From: Branchinecta lynchi
Lineage: Eukaryota; Arthropoda; Branchiopoda; Anostraca; Branchinectidae
Direction of reading: 5' to 3'
Assembly: GCA_023053575.1 (NCBI GenBank)
Contig: JAKZAP010000008.1
Coordinates: forward strand, 4,916,715 to 4,980,714
Length of the DNA: 64,000 bases
A program made the position numbers and the translations under genes. The number at the start of each line of letters is the position of its first letter. Within the stretch, counting starts at the first letter, position 1. Below, in pieces: positions 22,761-33,058 of the stretch. A model generated the notes under the pieces. The model was not told where the DNA came from. It saw nothing but the letters and a program-made list of their open reading frames with translations, and searched no databases.

Positions 22761-22814
22761 TCCTGCATGAGCGTAATGAATCAATATTGAATAACAGCGA
22801 TGCAGTGTATGCAA

Positions 22815-23853
22815 TTTTTGGGACCCCAAAACGTAAGTGGAGGGATACCTGTGACATCGCAAAAGTTGTCCATCTGTCCGCACGATAACTCTCGAAGGGA
22901 TTGAGATACTTTGATGAAACTTGGTGGGAGGATCCTTTGGGTCAAAGTACAGGTCAAGGTCGAAGATGGGATCTGTAGCCTGATATTTGGGGGTGGGGTT
23001 TCAAATTAAGGGGTAAAAAAAATATTTTTTGCAAGCCATTGAGACAGTTGATTTAGGGGTAAAGAGACATTGCTGTATATGATGGTGTTCACGCCGGACA
23101 AATAGTTCACCGGGAATCCGGCGAAAACCGGAAAATTTGTGAAAAGTAAAAGTTTAATATGAAGTTGATTAAAAGGTCGATTTAGGGGCAAGAAGACGTG
23201 CTGATTCCGAATATGAAATTTATTTTCTCGCCGGACAATGCGGAATCCGGCCAAAACCGGAGCATTTGTTAAAAGTAAAAGTTTTATTTAAATTTGATAA
23301 GATGTTCGATTTGCTTGTAGGAAGACATCCTGAATTCGCATAAGACAATCATTTTCTCATCGGATGTACAGATCGCCCGGAATACGGCTGACACCGGAAA
23401 ATATGTCAAAAGTAAAAGTTTAATCTGAAGTTGATCAGAGGTTGTATGTAGGGGTAAGGAGACATGACGAATTCGATTCTGAGCTTTAGTTTTTTGCCAG
23501 ACAAGTAGTTTGTCCAGAATCCGGCCGAAACCGCAAGTTGGGCACACGTAAGGAAGAAGGAGATACGACGTAGGCTATAGGGTAAACCATATGCTGAATC
23601 CAAATTTGAATATTTGACAGCGCAAAACGGATATCTGAATATATTTGAACTGGTTGAAATTCAGCTGGCTTATCCGGTTTGCACTGTCAAATACGAACTT
23701 GGTCTTCTCCGATTATTACTATTGGCCTTAACCTGTTAAATTTTAAAAGTAAAAATGTTTAAGAAGTCTGCTGAAGACCGAATATCTGCGAGACCGAATT
23801 GTCGGGAGCAAATACTAAAATTTTGGGATCCCATCGAAACCTTTGGTCTTGTT
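22815..23853 (+). repeat. Complete family A element with internal 83-bp insert
   Basis: It starts TTTTTGGGACCCCAAAACG, has a short tetranucleotide run, the GATGAAACTTGG block and five core units, and ends TTTTGGGATCCCATCGAAAC then GGTCTTGTT. It closely parallels the reverse copy at 6942-7969, including the insert. Confidence 0.88.
23611..23693. mobile_element. 83-bp TIR mini-element inside family A
   Basis: The ends are TATTTGACAGCGCAAAACGG and, reverse complemented, TATTTGACAGTGCAAACCGG. Its 83 bp match the insert at 7089-7171. Family A copies without it (e.g. 5610-5640) read straight through at this point (AATCCATATCTGAACTTGG). Confidence 0.8.
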
Positions 23854-24439
23854 AAATATCAGTTTATCCTTGGGAGTACATGTAATGTTTCCTTTCGTTT
23901 GCCTGATCGCTATGTAGGATATGTCAAGGAGGAGATGAAACAGAGGCGTCATCCCCCCCCCCCTTTCGGAAAAGAATCTTTCGGAAAAGTGATTGACATC
24001 ATTATGACAGGCAGTTACGTAAGGTGGGTTTTAAGAGGGTCTTTCACAATACTCTGACCTTATCAGACGGAGTTAATGATCGGGAATTACTCAGTTGCCT
24101 CCCCTAGGTTTTCGGTGAATGACGCCTCTGAGCTGATGATCAGATAAGGACTAGTATGCCTGAGTTTTGGTACGGAGTTCGTTGCAATAGAGGTCTATTA
24201 CTTCTTTCTTCTTCGTTCAAAATTTTCGATCGAAACTATCCCCGAAGTTTCGAATTTGGTACCATGTAGCTTATACGGTCCGGTTCGTTTTAAGGATATT
24301 CGACCGTTTTTTCTCGGACCCCGATGGACTTGTCCAGATCATTTTACTTCTTCGCTCGATCTTTGTTGCCGTAACTTGGGAAAACCGTTTTTTCCCCGCT
24401 TTCCGCGTTAAGGCGAACGTGACCTGAATGTCGGAAATG
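23854..24439. other. Unrecognised stretch
   Basis: A C-run near 23953 and a repeated TTTCGGAAAAG(A/T) pair follow it. No gene supported. Confidence 0.4.
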
Positions 24440-24640
24440 CTGTAGAAAGTGGTGAGTTATCTTAAGTTAGACGATGGTCATAAAGGAGGGAAATGATTAG
24501 AGCATTGGGAAAGAATCAATATCGTGATGCGTTTCTGTGATGTCGGTGGATGTTGGTCCCAGGTTCGAGTCCACGTTTGGACAGTTTGGTATATACGACG
24601 CGAGAATGAATGAATTTATGACGCACTGACGTAAGTGCAG
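24440..24640 (+). repeat. tRNA-derived SINE-like segment
   Basis: GATTAGAGCATTGG (24495-24508) fits a pol III A box. GGTTCGAGTCC (24562-24572) is a textbook B box, 54 nt further on, within the spacing of a tRNA gene. The segment between does not fold into a proper anticodon arm that I can see, so this is a tRNA-derived SINE or a decayed tRNA rather than a working tRNA gene. No second copy was noticed in the window. Confidence 0.45.
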
Positions 24641-25234
24641 TAAAAAAGGATAAAGAAATATAAAATAATCGCAAAACACTCAACAAATATTTTCCATAAA
24701 GGTTCATAAATATATTATATAACAAAATATTTTCCATAAAGACCAACGAAAGCGTGTGCGTTCGAGTGTGAGCGGAGCGAGTACCCAAGCTGGAACCCCG
24801 AACGTTCCTATTGTACTGAGCGGTACCACAATAGATGTGTTCTAAAATTTGTTTGAGTTTTAGTCTTCTCTTGTCTGTGTTTTCTTATGATTTTATTTTT
24901 CTGCAGTCTCCAGTCTGTGTTACTTACCTTGATTTGTCAACTTGACGTTGATTTTGACACTAAATGCATTCTGGCGTAGCTAACACGCTTTTTGGCCCAA
25001 GCCCTAAAATAAGGATGAAATGAACAGAAGCGACTGTCTCATGTCTTTTAACCGAGTTGGATATAATAACAACTGAAAGCTCGTGTGACGTTTGCAATTG
25101 TATTTATTGTTTCTAATGGTGATGGTTTCGTCTTCTTGTACTTCCCGCGAACACAGATCTGGTCTTATCGCCTTTGTACGTAAGTAGTAGTATACGTACG
25201 ATAGGTCTTTCAAATCTATAGCACGTATTGAATA
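24641..25234. other. Unrecognised stretch with a short direct repeat
   Basis: ATATTTTCCATAAAG occurs twice (near 24689 and 24727). No gene supported. Confidence 0.45.
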
Positions 25235-25818
25235 GATTTGAGGATACGTCGAAAATGTATTCGAGAATCCCTCAAATGTCTTCGAGGAATCCGTGTTTGT
25301 ATTCGAGAATCGATAAAAAGCCTTCGAGATTATTTTTAAGTCTTCGAGAAACTACAAAACGTATTCGAGAAAAGATAAAAACTATTCGAGAATGTTTTAA
25401 AAATATTTGACATTTAAATTGAAACTAGGTCTTCGAGAATGACATAAATGTATTCGAGAATGACAAAAATGTGTTCGAGAATTTTACATTTGTTAAATTC
25501 GAGAACGACAATGTATTCGCAAATGACAAAAATATATTCGAGAATTTTCATTTTTTAAATTCTCGAATATATTTCTGTCATTCTCGAATACATTTGGGTT
25601 CTTATTTCAGTTTAAATGTCAAATGCATTGTATAAATTCTCGAATACTTCTATCTTTTCTCGAATACTTTTAGTAGTTTCTCAAAGACCTAAGAAAAAGC
25701 TCGAAAACTTTTCGTCGAATCTGGAATACAAACACCGATTCCTCGAAGACATTTAAGGGATTCTCAAATACATTTCGAGGATTCTCGAATACGGTTTCGA
25801 CGTAATTAGCCTCAAATC
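25235..25818. repeat. Giant imperfect palindrome packed with TTCnnGAA dyads
   Basis: The left arm starts GATTTGAGGATACGTCGAA; the right arm ends as its complement (TTACGTCGAAACC side reading CCTCAAATC). The whole left arm can be followed along the right arm, with the centre near 25552. Exact TTCGAGAA occurs ten times (25260, 25302, 25343, 25364, 25384, 25432, 25453, 25474, 25498, 25537). Its mirror TTCTCGAA occurs five times (25560, 25581, 25637, 25657, 25782). Both fit nTTCnnGAAn, the tail-to-tail pair of heat-shock factor half-sites. No coding is likely; the 60-codon frame here is repeat-derived. Confidence 0.9.
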
Positions 25819-25914
25819 CAGTCCCTACGCAGGATCAGGAAGCGAGACATACCCCAGTTTGCGATCCTACTGAAACCTCTGACCTTATTCTGCCGGGCCT
25901 TAGCTTACGGTAGT

Positions 25915-26030
25915 AGTAATTTATTTTTTAACATGACATTTTACAAAGCGGAGTAGCCGATAGGAAATAAAATAACGAAATAAAAACAAACACAAAAATA
26001 CATAAAAAACACAGCTTTTTAATCTTCTGC
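25915..26030 (-). repeat. LINE 3' tail, heavily 5'-truncated
   Basis: Read in reverse it contains CGGCTACTCCGCTTTGTAAA, a TGTCATGTT motif and AAAAAATAAATTACTACTAC. This matches the 3' end of the LINE at 34.6-37.6 kb (TACTCCGTCTTTCTC... ATGAGTCATAAATAAATT). Confidence 0.55.
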
Positions 26031-26246
26031 CAGGAGACAGGTTATTTTCGGTAACGGTAACGTTTCGGTAACGTCGGTTATTTTCGGTAGAGATTGAGGA
26101 AACTTCAAAATGGGTAACACTTGCATCCTGAAACTTGGAACTTATCCGTTACCGTGTGGCTGTAGCATATTTCGAGAGATCGAGCAGTTGCTTCGCATAT
26201 GCACGAGCAGTTGTACGGTATAAATTTTTTGCACCTTCTTTCGCAG

Positions 26247-26424
26247 ACCATGCCAGCACGAAATAAAAGAGAAGGAGCGAAGAAAGTACCGAAGGCACGT
26301 TAGAACATTGTCCCTGCCCCTCAGTCTGAAACCTTAAATAACCCTTTTATTTTTCGTGCCTCTTTTTAGCACTCATGCCTCCTACACTATGTTGTGCCGT
26401 GCCGTGCCTCTTCTTATTCGATCC
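26247..26424 (-). mobile_element. Family E fragment
   Basis: It ends CCTCTTCTTATTCGATCC, a diverged copy of the family E end (GGGATCGAC... reversed). It contains GTGCCGTGCCGTGCC, ACTCATGCCTCCTACACTAT and TGTCCCTGCCCCTCA, all shared with the copy at 44192-44431. The other end is not recognisable. Confidence 0.6.
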
Positions 26425-26557
26425 TGTAATTTTCCTAAAGCTTTCCGATTGTGTCGCCCCCGGGTATGGACGATGCGCCCATAATCAGTACCGATACATG
26501 TACATGCGGCTTTAGCAGCTAAAGAGCAAGTTTTCGACAGTGTAGATTTGAAAGTTA

Positions 26558-26710
26558 AAGGACCACTGGCACTATTTACTCTTCACTTCCTGGTATTTGA
26601 AAATAATTGAATACTTTAAGACTAGGCTCTGCTTTCAACAAATTACCACGGTGTTGTCTGTTTTAAACCCTTTTCGACATCTTTTGACTCGTAGCGAAAA
26701 TGAGGAAAAA
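26558..26710 (+). repeat. Family G fragment, first part
   Basis: GCACTATTTACTCTTCACTT, GAATACTTTAAGACTAGGCT and CTGCTTTCAACAAATTACC match the copies at 34240 and 63525. Confidence 0.7.
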
Positions 26711-26722
26711 TTTACATAACCG

Positions 26723-28149
26723 TTTTTGGGTCCCAAAACGTAAGGGGCCTATGACCTATGACCGCAAACATGTCCGTCTGTCTGTAAGCACGATAACTCT
26801 CGAAGGGAATGAGATATTTTGATGTATATTTTGATTTGGGTAAGCTCAAGTTCGTAGATGGGCTCTGTAGCCCTACATTTAGGGGTGGGGGAGGGGGTTT
26901 AAATTAAGTGGCAAATAAAATATTTTAAACAGATAGTGTGATAGTCGATTATGAGGTAAGAAGACATGCTGAACACGATGGTGAAAACCATTGGTACACC
27001 CGTGTGGGTATGGCAGATCGTGAGCGATGTTGAGTACTCTTTGTAGTCTTGTAGTCTGTGCGCATTTTTTTTTTTTTTTTTTTTTTTTGCATTGCCATGA
27101 TCTGAATTTTTTTTTTTATTAAATAAGATTCCAACAGATAACACTTACGATGTTAGCTGCCAAGTTTTTCAGACGTTATGCATCTGAATCTGTGTTTCGC
27201 AAGTTAATTCTCTGTATGTGTTTTCCTTTTTTATTATTTTATTTTATTTCAAATAAGGCCAAGTAGTTCGGCCGGAATCCGGCCAAAACCGGAAAGTTTG
27301 TTAAAAGTAAAAGTTTTTTGAAGTTGATTAGATGTTCCGTTTAGGGGTAAGAAAACATGCTGAACACGATGTTGAAAATCATTTATTCGCCGGACAAGTA
27401 GTTAGCCCGGAATCCAGCCAAAACCGAAAGTCTGCTAAAAGTAAAAGGTTTATTTCAAGTTGATTAGATGTTCGATTTCGAGGTAGGAAGACATGCTGAC
27501 CATGATGGTGAAAACCATTTTCTCGTCCAACAAGTAGTTCGCCGGGAATCCGGTCAAAACCAGAAAGTTTGTTAAAAGTAAAAGTTTTATTTGGAGTTGA
27601 TTAGATGTTCGATTTAGGGGTAATGAGACACGCTGAACACTTATGTGAAAAATTTTCTACCAGGACAATTAGTTCGACCGGAATCCGGCCAAAACCGGAA
27701 AATTGTTAAAAGTTAAAGTTTTATTTGTTGTTAATTAGATACCCGAATTAGGGGTAAGAAGAGATGCTGAACCCGTTTATGACAATCATTTTTTACCAGG
27801 ACATATAGTTGGAATATTGGGGAAAGCAGATACGCTGAGTTCGTTTTTGAACTTTCTTTTTTCGCCGGACAAGTAGTTCTGGAATTTGGTCGTAATCGGG
27901 AAATTGGCAGAAGCATCAGGAAGTTTTCGTCAAAACAGATATGACTTATAGGGTAAACACACATGCTGAATCAATTTCTGAACTTGGTTTTCTCAGATGA
28001 ATAGCTATTTGGCCTTAATCTGTTTTTGAATTTTAATAGTGAAAATGTTCAAGGAATCTGTTGAAGACTGGATCTGGCGAAGACAAGACCCAATTGTCTG
28101 GATCAAATATTTGAATTTTTGGGAGCCCATCGAAACCTTTGGTCTTATT
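26723..28149 (+). repeat. Family A element with a ~265-bp insertion
   Basis: It starts TTTTTGGGTCCCAAAACG and ends TTTTTGGGAGCCCATCGAAA then GGTCTTATT. Core units flank an interruption at about 26993-27258. The interruption carries a T-run (27067-27088) and family D pieces (CAACAGATAACACTTACG, GACGTTATGCATCTG). Outside the insertion at least six core units are present. Confidence 0.82.
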
Positions 28150-28310
28150 CTGATGGAAAAACTTCTCGCAGCCAAACGTAGACAGCGTGATACGCATCTA
28201 CGGTAGTAAAACACGGCACTTGAGAAAATCAACGAGGATATTATTAGAGGGGTTAGAACGTTCCGTACGAAATTCGGGCCTCCGGGCTTAGAAATGGTTG
28301 GTATGACTAT
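28150..28310 (+). repeat. Family G fragment, second part
   Basis: CTGATGGAAAAACTTCTCGC, GACAGCGTGATACGCATC, AAAACACGGCAC and GAAATTCGGGCCTCCGGG match 63680-63790 and, in reverse, 22480-22580. Confidence 0.65.
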
Positions 28311-29160
28311 AATTTTTCTCCATTTCTTTCATTTACCATAAAACTTTTATAAATATCAGTTATATTTTTTCTCCCCCACCTTTTTTTTTCTCTACCCTAA
28401 TCACAGCCCGGCTGAGACTCGGGAAGCGACTAACCTAGTCCGGGCTGCAGCGCTTCGGGTTCGGAATAGCAATATATTAATAATCCAAACCGCATGAACC
28501 CGTCCTTGGTTGTTAAGTATCGGAGGGTAGAGCCCGCAACCACCTACCGAAATAGGCTGCGTTAGTATTATAGGTAAGACATGTCCTTTAAGCCAATTCA
28601 TTGCTAGACATACTACTCTATTTAGTTTTAGCCTTCGCTTCTCTTTCTCAATAAAGATTTTATGAAGATGGCGAGGAACCTGAAAATTGTTACGACTGCC
28701 TATTTCTATGTTAATCATCAAGAATTGTCGCTTCTTAAGTGGTCTATTCATTGTAAGAGGGCACTAAACTAGTGTGGTTTTATGTATAAGCCTTTGCTCT
28801 TGACGTCCCTGAAAGTAGAGTAAGCATTTTTATAGTCCTGAAGACGTCGCTCGACTTGAAATAGTGTGACTCGTTCTCTTGGTTCTAAAAGCAGTGACGC
28901 CTGGGGCTCTGCTCGTTTGCGATTTGTCTTGAGGGACTTTTCTGTAGTAAATTAAGCGAAAAAAGAAAGCTGTTGTTAAGCCGCTGATAGGAGAAAACAC
29001 CCTGAAAACTGTTCGGGGAATCCTTGCCGTGCTTAATTAAGAAAGTCGTTACGACGGTTCTCTGTAGACACACAGTTCTGAATCCTTCGACCACTTCAGA
29101 CTTGATATCGGTATTATACTTTCAGTTATATTTTCAATTCGCATAGAATTGAGTAGAAGA
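28311..29160. other. Unrecognised stretch
   Basis: A 116-codon reverse frame (28401-28751) has no recognisable domain. No repeat match seen. Confidence 0.4.
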
Positions 29161-29539
29161 GTAGTTGCGGTTTTGCTGATACCATGGTATCTGTTACCAC
29201 GGTTAATGGATCCGCAATTAGTCGTTTTTGCAGTTATCGTGGTATTTGATACACGGTGCTCTGCAAAAACGACAATTGCCGAAATTGCACTTTTCGAAGT
29301 CATCCCAAAAGAAAAACGGATATCCAGTTAGATCACTAAGTGCTAAACTTCTTTCTCACTAATCTGACAAAATTTGATGAAAGTGAGATGACTTTTCAGA
29401 TACCACGACCAGTTAATACGGTCGGACCGTAGTATCTGAATATCTGATACCACGTTAACTGGTCAGATACCATGATAACTGCAAAAACGCCTTTTGACCG
29501 AGGTATCAGATACCATGGTATCAGCAAAAACGCAACTAC
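29161..29539. mobile_element. 379-bp TIR element rich in GATACC motifs
   Basis: The left end is GTAGTTGCGGTTTTGCTGAT and the right end, reverse complemented, GTAGTTGCGTTTTTGCTGAT. The identity continues through ACCATGGTATCTG. The interior carries repeated GGTATCTGATACC-type dyads and several AAAAACG(A/C)CA motifs in both orientations. No clear target duplication. No coding. Confidence 0.8.
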
Positions 29540-30204
29540 TGTTTAATCAGCCACGGGTGGATGAGACACAGATTTTTACGGTCACTACGTACAAATATAA
29601 TATCACATCGCTTACATAATGATACCACAGCACTGAAAATCAAAAACCTCCTATTTAAATTTACGCTCACGTAATCCTCCACCATTTTTATTACTTTGTA
29701 GTTATAAGGTAAGATAAGATAACGTTTGTTTGCTTTATATTATCTTTACAGATAAATGCACAGCTATAAATACATAAATATACAGCTTTTATTACGGTAC
29801 ATAGTCATATTAATTGGTGATTTCATTGTGATTTGTCATTCTCTATTTATGCCTACATGTTCATATTATGTACAAAAATGCTGCCTGAACGAGATTTCAA
29901 TACACCAGGGAAGAGCACCCCGGGCCCAAACTGATCCGGTAGATGGGACTACTGGCACTGCCGTAGGAGGTCGGCAACACTGTCCTCTCTATTCAACCAA
30001 AGCGGACATCTGTAGTTATCCCTGATTAAACCATCCCTTTTTCTCGTCCTCTCCAATAACTTCGTTCTAAACCCAAGTGGTAATTAATTTGTTCGCAGCC
30101 GGAATCAAAGCTTCAGAGTCTGAGTTGGTAAACCTAACTTAAAATAAAATTCCGTTCAGAATGTTTGCTTGTATAATTTGTTATAATATTTTGCAGTTGA
30201 TTCT
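29540..30204. other. Unrecognised AT-rich stretch
   Basis: An 89-codon forward frame (29756-30025) has no motif I know. Nothing else supported. Confidence 0.4.
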
Positions 30205-30330
30205 TAAAAGACAGCTCACACTATTTATTCTTGATAATACTGTATTCAAAATTTTGTAAAACTTTAAAACTAGACTCTGGTTTTAAGAAATCACCCACAT
30301 CTGTGGGTCTGCTAAGCCATTGTCCAGTCT
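30205..30330 (+). repeat. Family G fragment, diverged
   Basis: CACACTATTTATTCTTGATA followed by AAACTAGACTCTGGTTTTAA and AAATCACCCACATCTG follows the order of the family G first part. Confidence 0.5.
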
Positions 30331-30351
30331 CGTAGTGTGGTGTCGATAGGG

Positions 30352-30500
30352 GGGATCAACTAAAAAGAGGCACGGCAAGCCACGACATAATGTAGGAGGC
30401 ACGGGTACTAAAAAGAGGCACGAAAACTGAAAGGGTCCTTTCAGGCTTCACAGTGAGGGGCAGGAACAATACTCTGCCGTGCCTTCTATTAGGCTCTGGA
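30352..30500 (+). mobile_element. Family E fragment, left end
   Basis: It starts GGGATCAACTAAAAAGAGGC, near-identical to the family E end GGGATCGACTAAAAAGAGGC at 44192. It holds CACGGCA, TGTAGGAGGCACG and CAGTGAGGGGCAGGAACAAT in family order. The right end is missing; family A begins at 30528. Confidence 0.7.
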
Positions 30501-30527
30501 GTTACAAATCCTCATTTACTTGTCTAC

Positions 30528-31453
30528 TTTTTGGGATCCCAGAACGTAAGTGGAGGAGACATGGTCGAAAACTAAAATAAAAATTTCCGATTCCCTGCCG
30601 ATTCCTATGAGTAAGGTCAAGTTCGTAGATGGGCTATTTAGCCCTACATATAGGGGTGGGGGAGGGGGTTTAAATTAAGGGGCAAATGAAATATTTTTAA
30701 ATAGATTATCTGATAACCGATTATGGGGTAAGAAGACATGCTGAACACGATGGTGAAAACCATTTTGTCGTCTGACAAGTACTTCGCCCGGAATCCGGCC
30801 GAAACCGGAAAGTTTGTTACTAGTAAAATTCATTTGGAGTTGATTAGATGTTCGATTTAGGTGTAAGAAGACGTGTTGAAGACTTAGGTGAAAACAATTT
30901 TCTACTCGTTCGCCCGGATTCTGGCCAAAACCGGAAAATTGTTAAAAGTTAAAGTTTTATTTGTAGTTTATTAAATATCTGACTTAGGGGTAAGAAGAGA
31001 TGCTGAATCCATGTATGACAATCATTTTTTACCCGGACATATAGTTCGATCGGAATCCAGCTGGAGCCGGAAAATTTTTTAAAAGTTAAATTTTTATTTG
31101 AAGTTGATTAGATGCTCAGTATTGGGGAAAGAAGATACGCTGACTTCGTTTTTGAGCTTTCTTTTTTCGCCGGACAAGTAGTTCCTGAATTCGGCCGAAA
31201 CCGGGAAATTGGCAGAAGTGACAGGAAGTTTTCGTCAAAACAGATATGACTTATAGGGGTCACACACATGCTGAATCCATATCTAGACTTGGTTTTCTCA
31301 GATGATTAGCTATTTGGCCTTAATCTGTTTCTGAATTTTAATAGTAAGCATTTTCAAAAAGTCTGGCAAAGACTGGATTTGGCTAACACAAGACCCAATT
31401 GTCTGGATCAAATATTGGATTTCTGGGATCCCATCGAAACCCTTGGTCTTGTT
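30528..31453 (+). repeat. Family A element, 5' block shortened
   Basis: The start TTTTTGGGATCCCAGAACG is followed by a damaged tetranucleotide/GATAAC region, then AGATGGGCTATTTAGCCC, G-runs and five core units. The end is CTGGGATCCCATCGAAACCC then GGTCTTGTT. Confidence 0.85.
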
Positions 31454-31479
31454 ATACTTGCTAATCTCTTTTTGTAACT

Positions 31480-31580
31480 CGTGTCTCCTGCGCCATGCCA
31501 TGCCGTGCCGTGCCTCTGTCGAGTGTCGATGCCGTCAACAGGGAGGTTAGATTGTCCAATATGAAATTCGGGCCTCCAAG
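31480..31580. repeat. Family E and G scraps
   Basis: GCCATGCCGTGCCGTGCCTC is family E. GGAGGTTAGATTGTCC and GAAATTCGGGCCTCC are the end of family G. They are probably remnants of a nested pair. Confidence 0.45.
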
Positions 31581-32182
31581 TTTGATAATGGATGAAGTGA
31601 TTGCGGAAGTAGTTTTTTTTAGATTATAAGTACGACGGATCTTTTGGAGCACAGCTCTTACTAGAAATGGCTTTTTCGCGATAGAATGTTCCGAAAATAT
31701 ACTATTTTAGAGTATTCGTACTTGATTCGTGAAATCAGGGAATCTCTTATTAGCGCTTGCCGACTTTGACCAGAGCCTTGTTTTTGTTGCAATAGCGCTG
31801 CCGCATCGCTGCTGCTGCAAGTCCGTGATTCTCGAGAAGCGCTGCCGTCTTCCTCGGAAGCGCTGCAGTGCAAAAACGGATGTAGAAAGAATCAGTCCGG
31901 AATCGGCCGAGAAGTGGACCTGCAACATGCAACAAAAACGAGGCTCAGGCTTCGCGCAAAAATACTCGTTTTTTGGCGGAAAATTTAAAAGAAATGACCG
32001 CCACTGTTAAATGCTGCAGAAAGGCATAGAAATCCGGCTTGGGCCCCCTTGTTTGACGTAGTTTCAAGATAGAATAAAAAAATACTATCTGGCAACCGAG
32101 GTAAACCTCGGCTAGCACTGATAAACAAACATTTCAAATAAGTGATTCACTTGGATTGTGAAGAGGGAGGTTTCGGAGGTTA
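31581..32182. other. Unrecognised stretch
   Basis: Several overlapping frames (31661-32010) are rich in AGCGCTGCCG-type repeats but show no domain. A small perfect hairpin CCGAGGTAAACCTCGG lies near 32097. Confidence 0.4.
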
Positions 32183-32449
32183 CACTGTCAGAAGTTTCAT
32201 AACAGACAATACAAGGATGCGCGGTTTCAACAGACAGTGCGTAACAGACAACACTTGGGATGTTATCTGTTGTGTTGGAAAACGTTATGTCAACAATTAT
32301 TGCCAGTAAGAGCCAAAAAAAGTATCTGCCGACTTTTTTGTTTGTCGTCATGATGGTCATGAGAAGACAACTTCTGAAGTGTTGCCAGTTGCGCGTTGTC
32401 TGTTGAAACTACGCATCTCTGTGTGTCTGTTATGAAACTTCTGACAGTG
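32183..32449. mobile_element. Family D MITE with TA target duplication
   Basis: Ends CACTGTCAGAAGTTTCATAA and its complement, flanked by TA at 32181-32182 and 32450-32451. The interior holds CAACAGACAGTGCGTAACAG, TGGGATGTTATCTGTTG and AAAACGTTATG. TA duplication and a CACTG end fit Tc1/mariner-derived MITEs. Confidence 0.82.
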
Positions 32450-33058
32450 TAGTAGACCACGTACATCGTCTCTGGTGGGCTTGAAAACAGTGAAAAAGAA
32501 GAGAGGCCCTTTAAAGACGGTCTAAAATATGCTATTGCGGATTGAAACCAACAGTACTCTTTATTTCCTGATATACATCAATTTGTTCTTCCACCAAAGT
32601 ATGATGAGGGCGAACCGGGGCGAGGGCGAAACAGCTGAAGCACTCACTTCCTTTGTGTTGTCACTAAAGAAGCTCAAACCCCTTTGCTCATCACGTTCTC
32701 CTGGTTCCTCAACGCAGAGTTCCCGAGATCCTTCCATGCGCTTTGTGAATCATCTGTGAAAAGACTGGAATAAAAGCTTTCATGCACAGACATGAGAAAA
32801 ATGGTTTTTCTGTTTCCAAGCCTCATAGTAGTAAATAAAAACGCGCTTTTGTCTGATTTGGATAGCTTCCCATGCTGTCTCAATTCTTAGGCCTTCTCAT
32901 GCAAAAACTACACGATTATATCCACTCTTTTTACGACCTCAGGAGGTAGAGTAGCTTGTGTAGATTATTGAACTTGCACAAGAGGAAACCCGAGCAAAAA
33001 GCTCGAGTTTCTGTGATACGCAGGGTTTTTGGGTCATAGTAATGACGAGAGATTTTGA
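32450..33058. other. Unrecognised stretch
   Basis: A hairpin AACCCGAGC / GCTCGAGTTT lies near 32988. A 76-codon forward frame (32529-32759) has no known motif. Confidence 0.4.

Noticed and set aside
25235..25818. CRISPR array
   Set aside because: Repeats are 8-12 bp, the two halves are inverted rather than direct, spacing is irregular and spacers are similar to each other.
26899..27144. Lysine-rich reverse frame as a nuclear protein
   Set aside because: The lysine stretch is simply the T-run at 27067-27088 read from the other strand.
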